From: LMUY01 sp965276785
GTDB taxonomy: Bacteria > Pseudomonadota > Alphaproteobacteria > Acetobacterales > Acetobacteraceae
Assembly: GCA_965276785.1 (NCBI GenBank)
Contig: OZ255629.1
Coordinates: forward strand, 1,054,001 to 1,118,000
Direction of reading: 5' to 3'
Length of the DNA: 64,000 nt
Part shown: piece after piece, positions 25,834-34,625 of the stretch
Position numbering within the stretch: the first letter of the stretch is position 1
Layout: every line of letters starts with the position of its first letter
Made by a program: the position numbers and the translations under genes
Notes under the pieces: generated by a model
Database searches by the model: none
What the model was told of the DNA's origin: nothing
What the model saw: the letters and a program-made list of their open reading frames with translations, nothing else

Positions 25834-26979
25834 GTGCAGCTTACCATAACCGGTGGCCGGGTGCTGTTGCCCGGTGAAGGCCTGGCGGACGCTGACCTCT
25901 TCGTTGCCGGTGACACTATTTGCGCGCAGAGCCTGGGCGGCCGCCGCTTCGATGCGTCCAACCTGCTGGTGTTGCCCGGCATCGTGGACCTGCACGGCGA
26001 CGCCTTCGAGCGCCAGCTCCAGCCGCGGCCGGGCATCGGCGTCCCCGTGCCGCTCGCCATGGCTGAGACCGAGGCGCAACTGCTCGCCAACGGGATCACC
26101 ACCGCATTCCAGGGCGTGACGCTGTCTTGGGAGCCGGGGCTGCGCGGCATCGCCATGTGGACGCAACTGCTGGACGCTTTGGCCGCGCCGAAGCCGGTCG
26201 GCGGCTGCGACATCCGGGTGCATCTGCGCTGGGAGGCGTTCAACCTGGCAGCGCTCGACCAAGCTTTGGCCGCCATCAGCAACGGCCGGGTCCATTTGCT
26301 GGCGTTCAACGATCATACCCCCGCCATCCTGAGCAGGATTGCCGAGCCGGTCGCGGCGGCGAAATACAGCGAACGCGCGGGCGTGACGCTCGCCGAATTC
26401 CGCGCCGTGGCCGAACAGGCGGCTGCCCGCGCGTCCGAAATCCCGGCCGCCCATGCCCGTCTGGCCGCTGCAGCGCAGGCCGCCGGGCTGCCGATGGCCA
26501 GCCACGACGACGGCAGCGTGGCGGCACGCGACGGCTTCCGCGCACTGGGCGCCGATATCTGCGAGTTCCCGATGTCCGAAGCGGTCGCCCGCCACGCCAC
26601 CTGCGCGGGCGATTGGGTCGCGATGGGGAGCCCCAACGTGCTGCGCGGCGGCTCCCATATGGGCTGGGCCTCGGCCGCGCAAATGGTGGAGGCGGGGCTC
26701 TGCCGCGTGCTGACCAGCGACTACTACTATCCCGCCTTGCTGCAGGCGCCGTTCATTCTGGCGGCGCGTGGGACAGTGGACTTTCCGGCGGCCTGGGCCT
26801 TGGTCTCGGCCAACCCGGCAGCGGCGGCAGGGCTGTCTGACCGCGGCAGCTTGGCGGCGGGCCGCCGGGCCGACCTGGTGCTGGTGGCGCCGGAGCCGTC
26901 GCCAAGAGTGGTGGCCACAATGGCTGCGGGAGCGTTCGTGTTCATGAGCGCAGAAGGAATCGGCCGCCTGATAGTGTAG
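25834..26979 (+). CDS. phnM: RPnTP diphosphatase PhnM
   Basis: A 381-residue amidohydrolase-fold enzyme that removes pyrophosphate from ribosyl-phosphonate triphosphate before C-P bond cleavage. The metal motif DLHGDAFERQLQPRPG is near residue 52, LLAFNDHTP near 152, SHDDGS near 225, and LTSDYYYPALL near 290. It starts at GTG 25834 after GGAGCGACGG, 11 nt past phnF. Confidence 0.94.
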   Translation: MQLTITGGRVLLPGEGLADADLFVAGDTICAQSLGGRRFDASNLLVLPGIVDLHGDAFERQLQPRPGIGVPVPLAMAETEAQLLANGITTAFQGVTLSWEPGLRGIAMWTQLLDALAAPKPVGGCDIRVHLRWEAFNLAALDQALAAISNGRVHLLAFNDHTPAILSRIAEPVAAAKYSERAGVTLAEFRAVAEQAAARASEIPAAHARLAAAAQAAGLPMASHDDGSVAARDGFRALGADICEFPMSEAVARHATCAGDWVAMGSPNVLRGGSHMGWASAAQMVEAGLCRVLTSDYYYPALLQAPFILAARGTVDFPAAWALVSANPAAAAGLSDRGSLAAGRRADLVLVAPEPSPRVVATMAAGAFVFMSAEGIGRLIV

Positions 26980-27039
26980 CTCCACCGTCACGCAACGGTC
27001 ACGCTTGCTGCGAGCCTGGCTGTGGTTTGATCGAGAGCG

Positions 27040-27822
27040 GTGTTGCAACTCGACAATCTTGGCAAGAGCTTCGGCGGCAAGCAGGCGGTGACGGGCGTGT
27101 CGCTCAGCGTGCCCTCCGGCGCGTTCGTGGGGGTGATCGGCCGCTCGGGTGCCGGCAAGTCTACGTTGCTGCGGATGGTCAACCGCCTGGTGGAACCCAG
27201 CACCGGCACCGTCCGCGCGGGCGACTTGGACGTAACGGCGCTACGCGGCCGGGCGTTGCGCGGCTGGCGGCAGCGTTGCGCCATGATCTTCCAGCAGTTC
27301 AACCTGGTGGACCGGCTGGACGTGCTGAGTAACGTGATGATGGGCCGGCTCGGGCACATGCCGGCCTGGCGGGCGGCGCTGAAGCTGTGGCCATACGAGG
27401 ACAAGCTGATCGCCCTGTCCGTGCTCGAACAGATGGACATCGTGGCACTGGCGGCGCAACGCGCCGAGGAACTCTCGGGCGGGCAGCAGCAGCGGGTGGC
27501 GATCTGCCGCGCTCTGGTGCAGGAACCCGACTTCATCCTGGCCGACGAGCCGATTGCCTCGCTGGACCCACGCAACACCAAGATCGTGATGGATGCGCTG
27601 CGCCGGATCAATGGCGAGTTCGGCATCACCGTGCTGTGCAACCTGCACTCGGTCGATCTCGCGCGCAGCTATTGCGGCCGGCTGGTGGGCATGGCGCAAG
27701 GCCGGGTGGTGTTCCATGACGCCGCCGCCGCGCTCACCAGCGACACCGCCCGCGCGCTGTACGGGTTGGAGGCGAACGACGTGTTGGGCCAGGCCGAGCG
27801 CACTGCCGACACTTTTGTGTAA
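27040..27822 (+). CDS. phnC: Phosphonate ABC transporter ATPase PhnC
   Basis: A 260-residue import ATPase. Walker A GRSGAGKSTLLRMVNR is near residue 35, FQQFNLVDRLDVLSNV near 90, signature LSGGQQQRVAICRAL near 148, and Walker B FILADEPIASLDP near 167. The start is GTG 27040. It follows phnM after a 60-nt gap and is followed by phnD and two phnE genes. Confidence 0.95.
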   Translation: MLQLDNLGKSFGGKQAVTGVSLSVPSGAFVGVIGRSGAGKSTLLRMVNRLVEPSTGTVRAGDLDVTALRGRALRGWRQRCAMIFQQFNLVDRLDVLSNVMMGRLGHMPAWRAALKLWPYEDKLIALSVLEQMDIVALAAQRAEELSGGQQQRVAICRALVQEPDFILADEPIASLDPRNTKIVMDALRRINGEFGITVLCNLHSVDLARSYCGRLVGMAQGRVVFHDAAAALTSDTARALYGLEANDVLGQAERTADTFV

Positions 27823-27885
27823 CGAGACAGCCACGATGCAAAGCTGCATGAAAGGCCTGCTTCGTTTCGTCCGGGAGACACGTCC

Positions 27886-28812
27886 ATGCTGCTCCGCCGC
27901 CGCTCGCTTCTGGCCGCCGCCCCTGTGGCCGCGCTTGCCGCCACCGCCCGCGCGCAATCCTGGAAGGCGCACTATCCGGAGCTGATCTTCGCCACCATTC
28001 CCGCGGAAAATGCCTCCGGCGTAATGGACCGGTACGCGCCGTTCGTCGCCTACCTGAACGGCGCCATCGGCACCAAGGTGACCTTGCGGGTCGCCAACGA
28101 CTACGCAGCCGTGATCGAGGGCCAGAAGGCCGGCAACGTGCACATCGCCTATTATGGCCCGGCGTCGTTCTCGAAGGCGCTGATCATTGGCGTCAAGACC
28201 AGTGCGTTTGCCATCGAGGTGAACTCGGACGGCACCAAGGGCTACTACTCGGTGTTCTTCGTGCGGGCAGACAGCCCTTATCACAGCATCGAGGACCTAA
28301 AGGGCAAGAACCTCGGCCTGGTCGATCCAAACTCGACCTCCGGGTACAACATGCCGATGTACAAGCTCGACAAGCTCGGCATCAAGCCCGACTCGTTTTT
28401 CAATAAAGTCGTGGTTACCGGCAGCCATGAGAACGCCCTGGTCGCGTTGGCGTCCGGCGAGGTGGATGTCGCGGCCAATTGGTGGAATAACGATAACGAC
28501 AGCAATCTCACGCGGATGCTGAACAAGAAGATGCTGAAGAACAGCGCGGGCCGCGAGCTGACCAAGGCAGATTTCCGCATCGTGCTCAAATCCGACCTGA
28601 TCATCAACTCGCCGCTTGCCATGCTGGACGATATCCCGCCCGACCTGCAGCAGACGATCAAGACCGCATTCTTCGAGGCGCCTAAGAAAGCCTCGGATGC
28701 ATTCGCCCGCCTTTCGGACGGTAAGGACCAGCCTTGGCAGCCGATCACGAATGCTGACTACAATGACACCGTCAAGCTGGTGCGCTTCGTCGACAGCCTG
28801 CGCAAAGCCTAG
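27886..28812 (+). CDS. phnD: Phosphonate-binding protein PhnD
   Basis: A 308-residue periplasmic receptor. A twin-arginine-like signal peptide (LLRRRSLLAAAPVAALAATARA) comes first. Family segments are FATIPAENASGVMDRYAPF near 35, HIAYYGPASFSKAL near 86, and DPNSTSGYNMPMYKL near 145. GGGAGACACGTCC precedes the ATG. Confidence 0.95.
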   Translation: MLLRRRSLLAAAPVAALAATARAQSWKAHYPELIFATIPAENASGVMDRYAPFVAYLNGAIGTKVTLRVANDYAAVIEGQKAGNVHIAYYGPASFSKALIIGVKTSAFAIEVNSDGTKGYYSVFFVRADSPYHSIEDLKGKNLGLVDPNSTSGYNMPMYKLDKLGIKPDSFFNKVVVTGSHENALVALASGEVDVAANWWNNDNDSNLTRMLNKKMLKNSAGRELTKADFRIVLKSDLIINSPLAMLDDIPPDLQQTIKTAFFEAPKKASDAFARLSDGKDQPWQPITNADYNDTVKLVRFVDSLRKA

Positions 28813-28824
28813 CGGCTTGACGGC

Positions 28825-29703
28825 GTGACCGGGCTGTCCCGACAGTCGGGCACGGGTGGCGCCGTGCTGAACGTTGCAGCCTATGACGGTTCGATCTATC
28901 GTCAAAGGCTACGCATAGCGGGGGCGTTCGCTGGATTGGCAGCGCTGCTGCTGTTGGCCTGCTGGGTGGCCGAAGTGCGACCCGGTGTGTTCATCAGCAA
29001 ATTCGGCCATCTGTTCAGCTACGTGTCCGACCTGCTGCACCTGGACTCGGGCGAGGCGGTGTGGACGGCGCCGGCCGAGTGGTTTTGGGGCCTGCCGCGC
29101 TGGTTGCGCGCCTTGGGGGAAACTCTGGTGCTTGCCTATGCCGGCACAATGCTCGGCGGTTTGGGCGCCGCCTTGCTGTGCTTCCCGGCAAGCCGCAATT
29201 TCGCTAGTTCGGCTGTCACCCGCGTGCTGGCCCGGCGGTTCCTGGAGTTCTGCCGCACCGTGCCGGATATCGTGTTTGCGTTGTTGTTTGTCCTGTGTTT
29301 CGGCCTCGGCCCATTGCCCGGCGTGCTGGCCATCGCCCTGCATACCATGGGGTCGCTCGGCAAGCTGTTCTCCGAGGTGGTGGAAAGCATCGACGAGCGG
29401 CCGGTGGAGGGCATCCGCGCCAGTGGCGGCGGCTGGTTCAGCCAAATCCGCTTCGGTGCGGTGCCGCAGGTGCTGTCAAACTTCGTCAGCTACACATTGC
29501 TGCGGTTTGAGATCAACGTGCGCAGCGCGGCCGTGCTCGGTTTCGTCGGCGCGGGCGGCATCGGCTACACGCTGCTGATCGCGGTGCGCAAGTTCTACAA
29601 TTCGGATGTCAGCGCCATGCTGGTGTTGATCGTGGCCACCGTGATGCTGATTGATTGGGGCACCGAAAGGCTGCGCCACCGCCTGGTCAGCGTGGCGCCG
29701 TGA
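28825..29703 (+). CDS. phnE1: Phosphonate ABC transporter permease PhnE (first)
   Basis: A 292-residue inner-membrane permease starting at GTG 28825. It has an N-terminal helix near residues 30-48 and the EAA-like loop EGIRASGGGWFSQIRFGAVPQVL near 195, split by a short gap, followed by GFVGAGGIGYTLL near 245. It overlaps the second permease gene by 4 nt. Two different PhnE proteins forming a heterodimer are common in alphaproteobacteria. Confidence 0.93.
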   Translation: MTGLSRQSGTGGAVLNVAAYDGSIYRQRLRIAGAFAGLAALLLLACWVAEVRPGVFISKFGHLFSYVSDLLHLDSGEAVWTAPAEWFWGLPRWLRALGETLVLAYAGTMLGGLGAALLCFPASRNFASSAVTRVLARRFLEFCRTVPDIVFALLFVLCFGLGPLPGVLAIALHTMGSLGKLFSEVVESIDERPVEGIRASGGGWFSQIRFGAVPQVLSNFVSYTLLRFEINVRSAAVLGFVGAGGIGYTLLIAVRKFYNSDVSAMLVLIVATVMLIDWGTERLRHRLVSVAP

Positions 29704-30557
29704 GCGGGGTAGCGGGCGCGCTACTTGGATCGCGTGATGCGCTCGCGCAACGGCATGCCGCATTGCTTCGGCCTGACGTCGGCCATCGGCTGCGGACCGG
29801 CGGGAGCGTGGCGCTGGCCTTGGCCGCGCTGGTGGCGAGCCTCTGGTATGTCGGGCTGTCGCCCTCGCGCGTGATCGCCGGACTGGGTCGGTTGGGTTCG
29901 GTGATCGCGCTCATGCTACCGCCCGATCCGCGGAACTGGCCTACTGCCGGGTTCTACCTGCATGCCCTGGCGCAAACCGTCGCCATCGCGTTTGCCGGCA
30001 CGCTGGGAGCGACCGTGCTGGCGATGCCGCTGGCCTTCCTGGCAGCGCGCAACGTGGTCGGCAACTGGCTGGTCCATGTGCTGACCCGCCGGTTCTGCGA
30101 CACGATCCGCGGCGTCGATACGCTGATCTGGGCGTTGATCTGGATCAACGTGGTGGGATTGGGCCCGTTCGCCGGCGTGCTGGCGATCATCACCACCGAT
30201 GTCGGCGTCTATGGCAAGCTGTTGTCCGAAGCCATCGAGACGGCCGACCGCAAGCCCACCGAGGGTGTGCTGGCCGCAGGCGGCAACCGGCTGCAATCGA
30301 TCAGGTTTAGCCTCGTTCCGCAATTGCTCCCGGTGGTGTTGAGCCAATTGCTGTATTTCTTCGAGAGCAACACGCGCGAGGCCGCGGTGCTCGGCATTGT
30401 CGGTGCAGGCGGGATCGGTCTGCCGTTGTCGGAGATGATCCGCACCGATGAATGGCAGCAGGTGTCATTTATCGTGGTGTTATTGCTCGTCACGGTGGCG
30501 GTGATCGACTGGGGCTCGGCCCGGCTGCGCACGGCGTTGATCGGGCGGCGGCGTTAG
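29700..30557 (+). CDS. phnE2: Phosphonate ABC transporter permease PhnE (second)
   Basis: A 285-residue permease starting at GTG 29700 in a GTGA overlap with phnE1. The TIRGVDTLIWALIWINVVGLGP segment is near residues 135-157, the EAA-like loop EGVLAAGGNRLQSIRFSLVPQ near 185, and GIVGAGGIGLPLSEM near 233. It is the last phn gene on the plus strand; phnN, phnO and phnP are not in the window. Confidence 0.93.
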   Translation: MSGVAGALLGSRDALAQRHAALLRPDVGHRLRTGGSVALALAALVASLWYVGLSPSRVIAGLGRLGSVIALMLPPDPRNWPTAGFYLHALAQTVAIAFAGTLGATVLAMPLAFLAARNVVGNWLVHVLTRRFCDTIRGVDTLIWALIWINVVGLGPFAGVLAIITTDVGVYGKLLSEAIETADRKPTEGVLAAGGNRLQSIRFSLVPQLLPVVLSQLLYFFESNTREAAVLGIVGAGGIGLPLSEMIRTDEWQQVSFIVVLLLVTVAVIDWGSARLRTALIGRRR

Positions 30558-30581
30558 CGCCTCGTTCGCTCTCCTGCGAGA

Positions 30582-30657
30582 TGGCTCCCGAAGTAGGACT
30601 CGAACCTACGACCGAGCGATTAACAGTCGCTTGCTCTACCAACTGAGCTATTCGGGA
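30582..30657 (-). tRNA. tRNA-Asn (GTT)
   Basis: A 76-nt cloverleaf on the minus strand: acceptor TCCCGAA/TTCGGGA, D-arm with AGCTCAGTTGGTAGAGC, and T-arm GTAGGTTCGAGTCCTAC. The anticodon loop CTGTTAA gives GTT. CCA is encoded. It starts the stretch in which synteny breaks down. Confidence 0.96.
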
Positions 30658-31132
30658 TCGCGGCCCCGGCGTCTATAGCCGCGTTGCCAGACGGACGCAA
30701 TTGGCTATGGTGCCCCTCGGAGCGAGAGTGGCGGAGCGGTGGACGCACGCGACCTGAGCCAAGTGGCGGCTGCGGGGCTGCGACGAGCGCGCAGCGGCTC
30801 AGCTTTGAAGTCGGTGAGACAAAGGCCTTCGATGAGGCGCGGTCCGTCAGACGCTCGCCATCGTGTCGGCCGCAGTCTCTGCTTCGTGGTCGCGAGGGTG
30901 TTCGTCATGATGGGATGACGCTGCCGGTCGAGGCCGTGCAGCGCGTCATGAGGAGCCGCGTAGGAGCCCAGCCGGCGGCCCGAAGAAAGCGTGATTGGCC
31001 ACGAGCTCTTCTATTCGCCGTAGAGACTCAACCCCTAGACGCGGCGGGGGGTCGTGTGGCATCACGAAGCCACTAGCAACATAGGAGCGCCGCGCGGCCA
31101 GATCGGTCGTCGATCCGCTCTCATGGCTGCAA
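30658..31132. other. Intergenic stretch without recognisable genes
   Basis: About 475 nt between tRNA-Asn and a truncated tRNA-Leu. An open frame of 130 codons (30684-31076) has no recognisable motif, no ribosome-binding site and an Arg/Ser-rich composition, so I do not call it. The short word TAGGAGC recurs several times here and up to 31290 (e.g. 30961, 31082, 31270, 31281), without forming an array. Confidence 0.5.
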
Positions 31133-31172
31133 GCGGGTGTGATGGAACTGGTAGACACGCCCGACTTAAAAA
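31133..31172 (+). pseudogene. Truncated tRNA-Leu (5' half, TAA-type anticodon)
   Basis: The first 39-40 nt match the 5' half of the intact tRNA-Leu at 31301 with about five mismatches: GCGGGTGTGATGGAACTGG continues through the D-arm to CCCGACTTAAAA. The anticodon would be TAA, different from the intact copy (CAA). The sequence stops matching a tRNA inside the anticodon loop: the expected TCGGG arm and T-arm are absent from the next 120 nt. It is thus a broken tRNA gene. Confidence 0.7.
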
Positions 31173-31300
31173 GGGGTTGACGTTGGTTCTAGAGGATTTA
31201 TTTTTGGGTGTAAAGACAGGCACTTAGCGCGGCGGTGGACGGACCTCCCCCAAACAGGCCGAAATGCGCTAGGAGCCCCATAGGAGCCAAGAGGCTCGAT

Positions 31301-31385
31301 GCGGGTGTGGTGGAATTGGTAGACGCGCCGGACTCAAAATCCGGTTCCGCAAGGAGTGTCGGTTCGACCCCGACCACCCGCACCA
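31301..31385 (+). tRNA. tRNA-Leu (CAA)
   Basis: An 85-nt class II tRNA: acceptor GCGGGTG/CACCCGC, anticodon stem CCGGA/TCCGG around the loop CTCAAAA (anticodon CAA), a variable arm, and T-arm GTCGGTTCGACCCCGAC, with CCA encoded. It lies at the edge of the mobile-element zone and is a plausible integration site. Confidence 0.95.
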
Positions 31386-31770
31386 ATTGAACAGGCATTT
31401 CGGTTGCTTCCGCGCAAGCGTCGGCCAGGCCGCTTTTGCCGCGCCTTGGCAGTGTTTATGTCACGCGCAGGTGGCAGCCCCGACATGCGGCTAAACTCAC
31501 GCGTGAACTGGGGAACGCTCTCGTAACCGACGCTGTGGGCAGCGGTGCCTATTTCGATGCCGGCGGTCAACATCATGTGCCGGGCCTCAATGAGCTTCAG
31601 CTGCTTGTAGAACTGGAGTGGGGTGAGCAAGGTTCCGGCGCGGAAATGCGCGTGGAACGATGACGGGCTCATTCCGGAGGCCTCGGCAAGCTGATCTACC
31701 CGGATCGGTCTGGCAGAATTGTATCGGATGATCGCGACGGCGCGGCCAATGCGCTGCGCATGGCTGGGGC
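31334..31770 (-). pseudogene. AraC-family regulator fragment (C-terminal DNA-binding domain)
   Basis: The minus-strand frame encodes only the double helix-turn-helix of an AraC regulator: IRVDQLAEASGMSPSSFHAHF and, later, IEIGTAAHSVGYESVPQFTREFSRMSG in two parts. The N-terminal effector domain is missing: upstream of about 31770 the frame becomes the antisense of an SDR fragment. At the 3' end no stop occurs before tRNA-Leu, so the frame runs into tRNA antisense. AraC and SDR genes are often divergent neighbours; here a deletion has removed both 5' ends. Confidence 0.75.
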
Positions 31771-31775
31771 GCGAT

Positions 31776-32275
31776 ACCCTTGACGACCTCGTCAACAACG
31801 CCGGCCAAGGCGAGATGGCGAGCTTCGCGGAAATCCCGAAGCGCAGTTCGACGCCCTGTTTAACACGCATGTGAGAGGCGTCGTCTTCCTGACCCAAGCG
31901 CTTTTGCCCATGCTCGCTGACCGCGGCTGGATCGTAAACCTCTCCTCGGGTCTGACGCGCATCTCCGTCGCCGGGTTTTCGGCCTATTCTGCGGCCAAGG
32001 GCGCGGTCGAGGTGCTGAGCGGCTACACCGCCAAGGAGCTGGGCTCCCGCGGCATCGTCGTGAACAGCGTCGCCCCCGGGGCGATCGAGACCGACTGCCT
32101 GGGCGGCGCGGTGCGGGACATGCCCGACCTCAACCAGCAGTTTGCGGCCATGACCGCGCTGGGCCGCGTCGGCGTGCCGGACGACATCGGCCCGATGATC
32201 GCGAGCTTGCTCGGGCCGGATAACCGCTGGGTCAATGGATCGCGCATCGAGATGTCGGGCGGCCAAGCCATCTGA
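31776..32275 (+). pseudogene. SDR oxidoreductase, truncated and frameshifted
   Basis: The sequence starts mid-domain at LDDLVNNAG, so the Rossmann motif is gone. Near 31839 one base is missing: FAEIP continues as AQFDALFNTHVRGVVFLTQ in another frame. The rest is intact, including the catalytic YSAAKGAVEVLSG and the C-terminus NGSRIEMSGGQ to the stop at 32275. The open frame from 31871 is only the tail of this pseudogene. Confidence 0.8.
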
Positions 32276-32335
32276 CGGGGTAGCCCTGGCAGCACGCCTG
32301 CCCCGTGATCTTCTCCTCTACCGGACGCCATGGCC

Positions 32336-32578
32336 ATGCCCGAGATCATCATCTACGCCCCCGAGAACACGTTCGACGCCGGGGCGCGTGCGACGGTCGC
32401 AGCGGAGCTCACTGACTTCGCGCTGAACTGCGAGGCGTTGCCGACGTCGCACTTCGTCAAGAGTACCGTCTGAACCTACTTCAACACCTGCCCTGCGGAC
32501 GCGGTGTTCATGGGCGCGCAGCGCGCTTACGCCCGCATCATCAGCGCCAAATATTCATTATTACGGCCGTCTCGACGC
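32336..32578 (+). pseudogene. Tautomerase family protein, disrupted by a stop
   Basis: From ATG 32336 the frame reads MPEIIIYAPENTFDAG with the catalytic Pro after Met, typical of 4-oxalocrotonate tautomerase relatives. After FVKSTV a TGA (32471) stands where the family has Trp (TGG), followed by TYFNTCPADAVFMG in the same frame. Beyond about 32530 the homology shifts frame. It is a recent single-base inactivation followed by further decay. Confidence 0.7.
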
Positions 32579-32636
32579 GAGTTAACTGCGCATGCCGCGG
32601 TCGCGGTGATGTGCAGCCAGTGAGGGCCTCTTTATC

Positions 32637-33056
32637 TTGATGTATCTCTGGGGCTACTTCCTTCATTCGCGCGAGGCGATGAAGGCGATGATTCCCAGCA
32701 AGAGCTGAGCGATCGTCAATATCGCTTCCTACTTCGCCTTTCCGGACATCGCGCCGTATGCAGCCTCCAAGGGCGTCGTTGCTCAGCGGACGCGTGCATT
32801 GGCGCTCGAAGCCGCGCCGCCCGGCATTCGGGTCAATGCAATCGGGTCGGGCGACATGGTGACCAACCTGCTCAACACCTTCTGCGACGACGGGAGAGAG
32901 TTTCTGCAGGAGCACGGCAAAGTCGCCCCGATCGGTCGCTCCGCCCGGCCGGAAGAGATAGCCGAGATCGTTGCCTTCCTTTCGTCCGATCGCGCAAACT
33001 TCATCCTCGGTTTGATCGTGATGGCCGATGGAGGCTTCAGCGTGCAGATCAAGTGA
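32637..33056 (+). pseudogene. Second SDR oxidoreductase fragment with in-frame stop
   Basis: The fragment begins in the central part of an SDR (YLWGYFLHSREAMKAM), lacks the cofactor motif, and has a TGA just before AIVNIASYFAFPD, where a coding residue is expected. Then comes catalytic YAASKGVVAQ and an intact C-terminus (FLSSDRANFILGLIVMADGG) to the stop at 33056. It differs from the SDR fragment at 31776. Confidence 0.75.
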
Positions 33057-33089
33057 TCACGACCTCCAAATGCCCCGTTCGATCCAGTC

Positions 33090-33330
33090 TTAAGCAACCG
33101 TTTCCGCGAAGCGTCGGGTCTCGCCACCCGGCTCGGCGGATGGGACAATGACGAGATCGTCATGGTCTCCGTCAACTTTGGCAATACCCACCACTTTGTC
33201 CGCAGCGGCGAGTGGGAGGCCGCCCGGCGCTACCTTGCGGACAGGGTGGATGCGCTGGAGCGGGTTGGCGCCGACGTGGTGCTGTGCGTGTCAAACACGA
33301 TGCACCGCGTCGTCGCGCCGATCTGCTGCG
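33090..33330 (+). pseudogene. Aspartate/glutamate racemase-like fragment
   Basis: LGGWDNDEIVMVSVNFG, then RSGEWEAARRYLADRVDALERVGAD, then VVLCVSNTMHRVVAP follow the central part of Asp/Glu racemases; the NTMH motif holds conserved active-site neighbours. The N-terminal cysteine region is absent and after PICCATP the homology stops. It is a decayed gene. Confidence 0.6.
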
Positions 33331-33462
33331 CAACTCCCCGACCCCGCCGCGCTGCGCACGCGTTTTACCCTAAATCCCCCAGGAACCGCCCGACATCGTT
33401 GTCCATCTCACCCCGCTGGTCGACTATGACTAGCGGCTAGGCGTTGGTATCGGAGAGGCTGC
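33331..33462. other. Short intergenic stretch between racemase remnant and istB remnant
   Basis: No gene, palindrome or IS end is visible here. The istA gene that normally precedes istB in IS21-type elements is not found. Confidence 0.4.
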
Positions 33463-33539
33463 ATGACCGAGACGATCCCAGCCGGGGCATCCAAACCGGA
33501 AGCATTGATGCCGCCCGGCTCTCATACCAGAGGCCCGAG

Positions 33540-34625
33540 ATTTTGACCTCTGCCCATGCACGTTCTCCGACTGAGCGTATGACTTCTGGGGCACGGGTTA
33601 AAGCATTCCAGGCAGTGCAGGTTGCGACGAGGATTGCGCCATAGGTATTCCAAACCTGATGGCTGAATTTATTGGCTCGCAAATAGGCCCAAATATTCTC
33701 GACCGGGTAGGGTTCGGGAGCGTAGGGCGGCAGGGTGAGCAGAACAATGTTGTCGGGGACGTCCAGCTTGGGTGAGCGGTGCCAGCTCGCTCCGTCGATG
33801 ACCAGCACTGCAATGGCACCGAGCGTAACGCAGGTGCTGATCTCGGCCAAATGCTTGTTCATGGCGTCAACGTTGACGATCGGCAGCACCAGCGCACTGC
33901 CGACGCCGCGCAGCGGGCAGACGGCGCCGAACAGATAGACCCATTTGAACCTGTGATCTCGCAAGGCACGCGGGCGGGTGCCGCGGCGGGCCCAGATGCG
34001 AGTCAGCGTGCCTTGCTGTCCACCGCGCGCTTCGTCGCTCGGATCAAGCCCGAGGGCAGGCTTTGGAACCAAATCTCGACCGGCTTGCCGGCGTGCTGGG
34101 CGCCGATCGCGTCGCGCGCCAGGCTGGCGAAGTTTTTTTAAAAGTCGCCTGCGCCGCAGCATCGGTTTGCGGATGCACCGGCCGAACTGAAATCCGGCGA
34201 TAGCCCAGCCGGCGCAGCAGCTTGCCGACGCTGCGCTCATGCAACTCGACCTTGAACTCGCGCGCGATATGCGCCTTGAGGTCCACACGACGAAACCGCA
34301 CGACGCCGTCCTCGGCCAGGTTGGCACCCTGTTCCAACCAGCGGACCACACGGCCCTGCTCGACCCAGCTCAGGCTGGCAGGCCGACCGCTGCGGGCCTG
34401 ATCGAGAAGACCGTCCAGCCCCGCTTCGTTGTAGCGATGCACCCAGTCACGCAAGGTTTGCCGGTCCATGCCGCAGGCCTGAGCGGCCCCCTTCCGGCTG
34501 GAGCCATCCAGCACCATGGCAATGGCCAGGATGCGCCACGCCTGCTTGGCATTCTTCGAGCGCTTGGCTGCCAAACGCCATTCGGCCGGGCCAAGATCTG
34601 TCCGTGTGATAGCCACCGCCACCAT
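33540..34625 (-). pseudogene. IS630 transposase (frameshifted), copy 1
   Basis: From ATG 34625 the frame gives the helix-turn-helix part (QAWRILAIAMVLDGSS, QTLRDWVHRYNEAG) as far as QATFKK. A run of seven A on the coding strand (34139-34133) then allows a -1 shift to NFASLARDAIG. A further 26-nt insertion separates EIWFQ from DEARGGQQG, throwing the DDE domain into a third frame. That domain contains VLVIDGASWH, LPPYAPEPYPVENIW and RANKFSHQVW, with D-D-E residues present. The insertion makes this copy probably inactive. Confidence 0.8.
34133..34139 (-). other. A7 slippery run (possible -1 frameshift site), IS630 copy 1
   Basis: Seven consecutive A on the coding strand precede CTTCGCC. Reading TTT AAA AAA then slipping -1 gives AAC TTC GCC (NFA), the expected continuation of the transposase. 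Confidence 0.55.

Noticed and set aside
25819..27048. A 409-codon open frame on the minus strand
   Set aside because: Antisense shadow of phnM; His/Arg/Gln-rich with no domain.
30719..30765. tRNA-Ser/Tyr-like string (GTGGCGGAGCGGTGGACGC)
   Set aside because: No acceptor, anticodon or T-arm pairing could be built around it.
30684..31076. Possible 130-residue protein between tRNA-Asn and tRNA-Leu
   Set aside because: No ribosome-binding site, no motif, atypical composition.
30950..31295. Recurring TAGGAGC words, considered as a CRISPR or direct-repeat array
   Set aside because: Spacing is irregular and repeats are only 7-8 nt; no CRISPR array is visible anywhere in the window.
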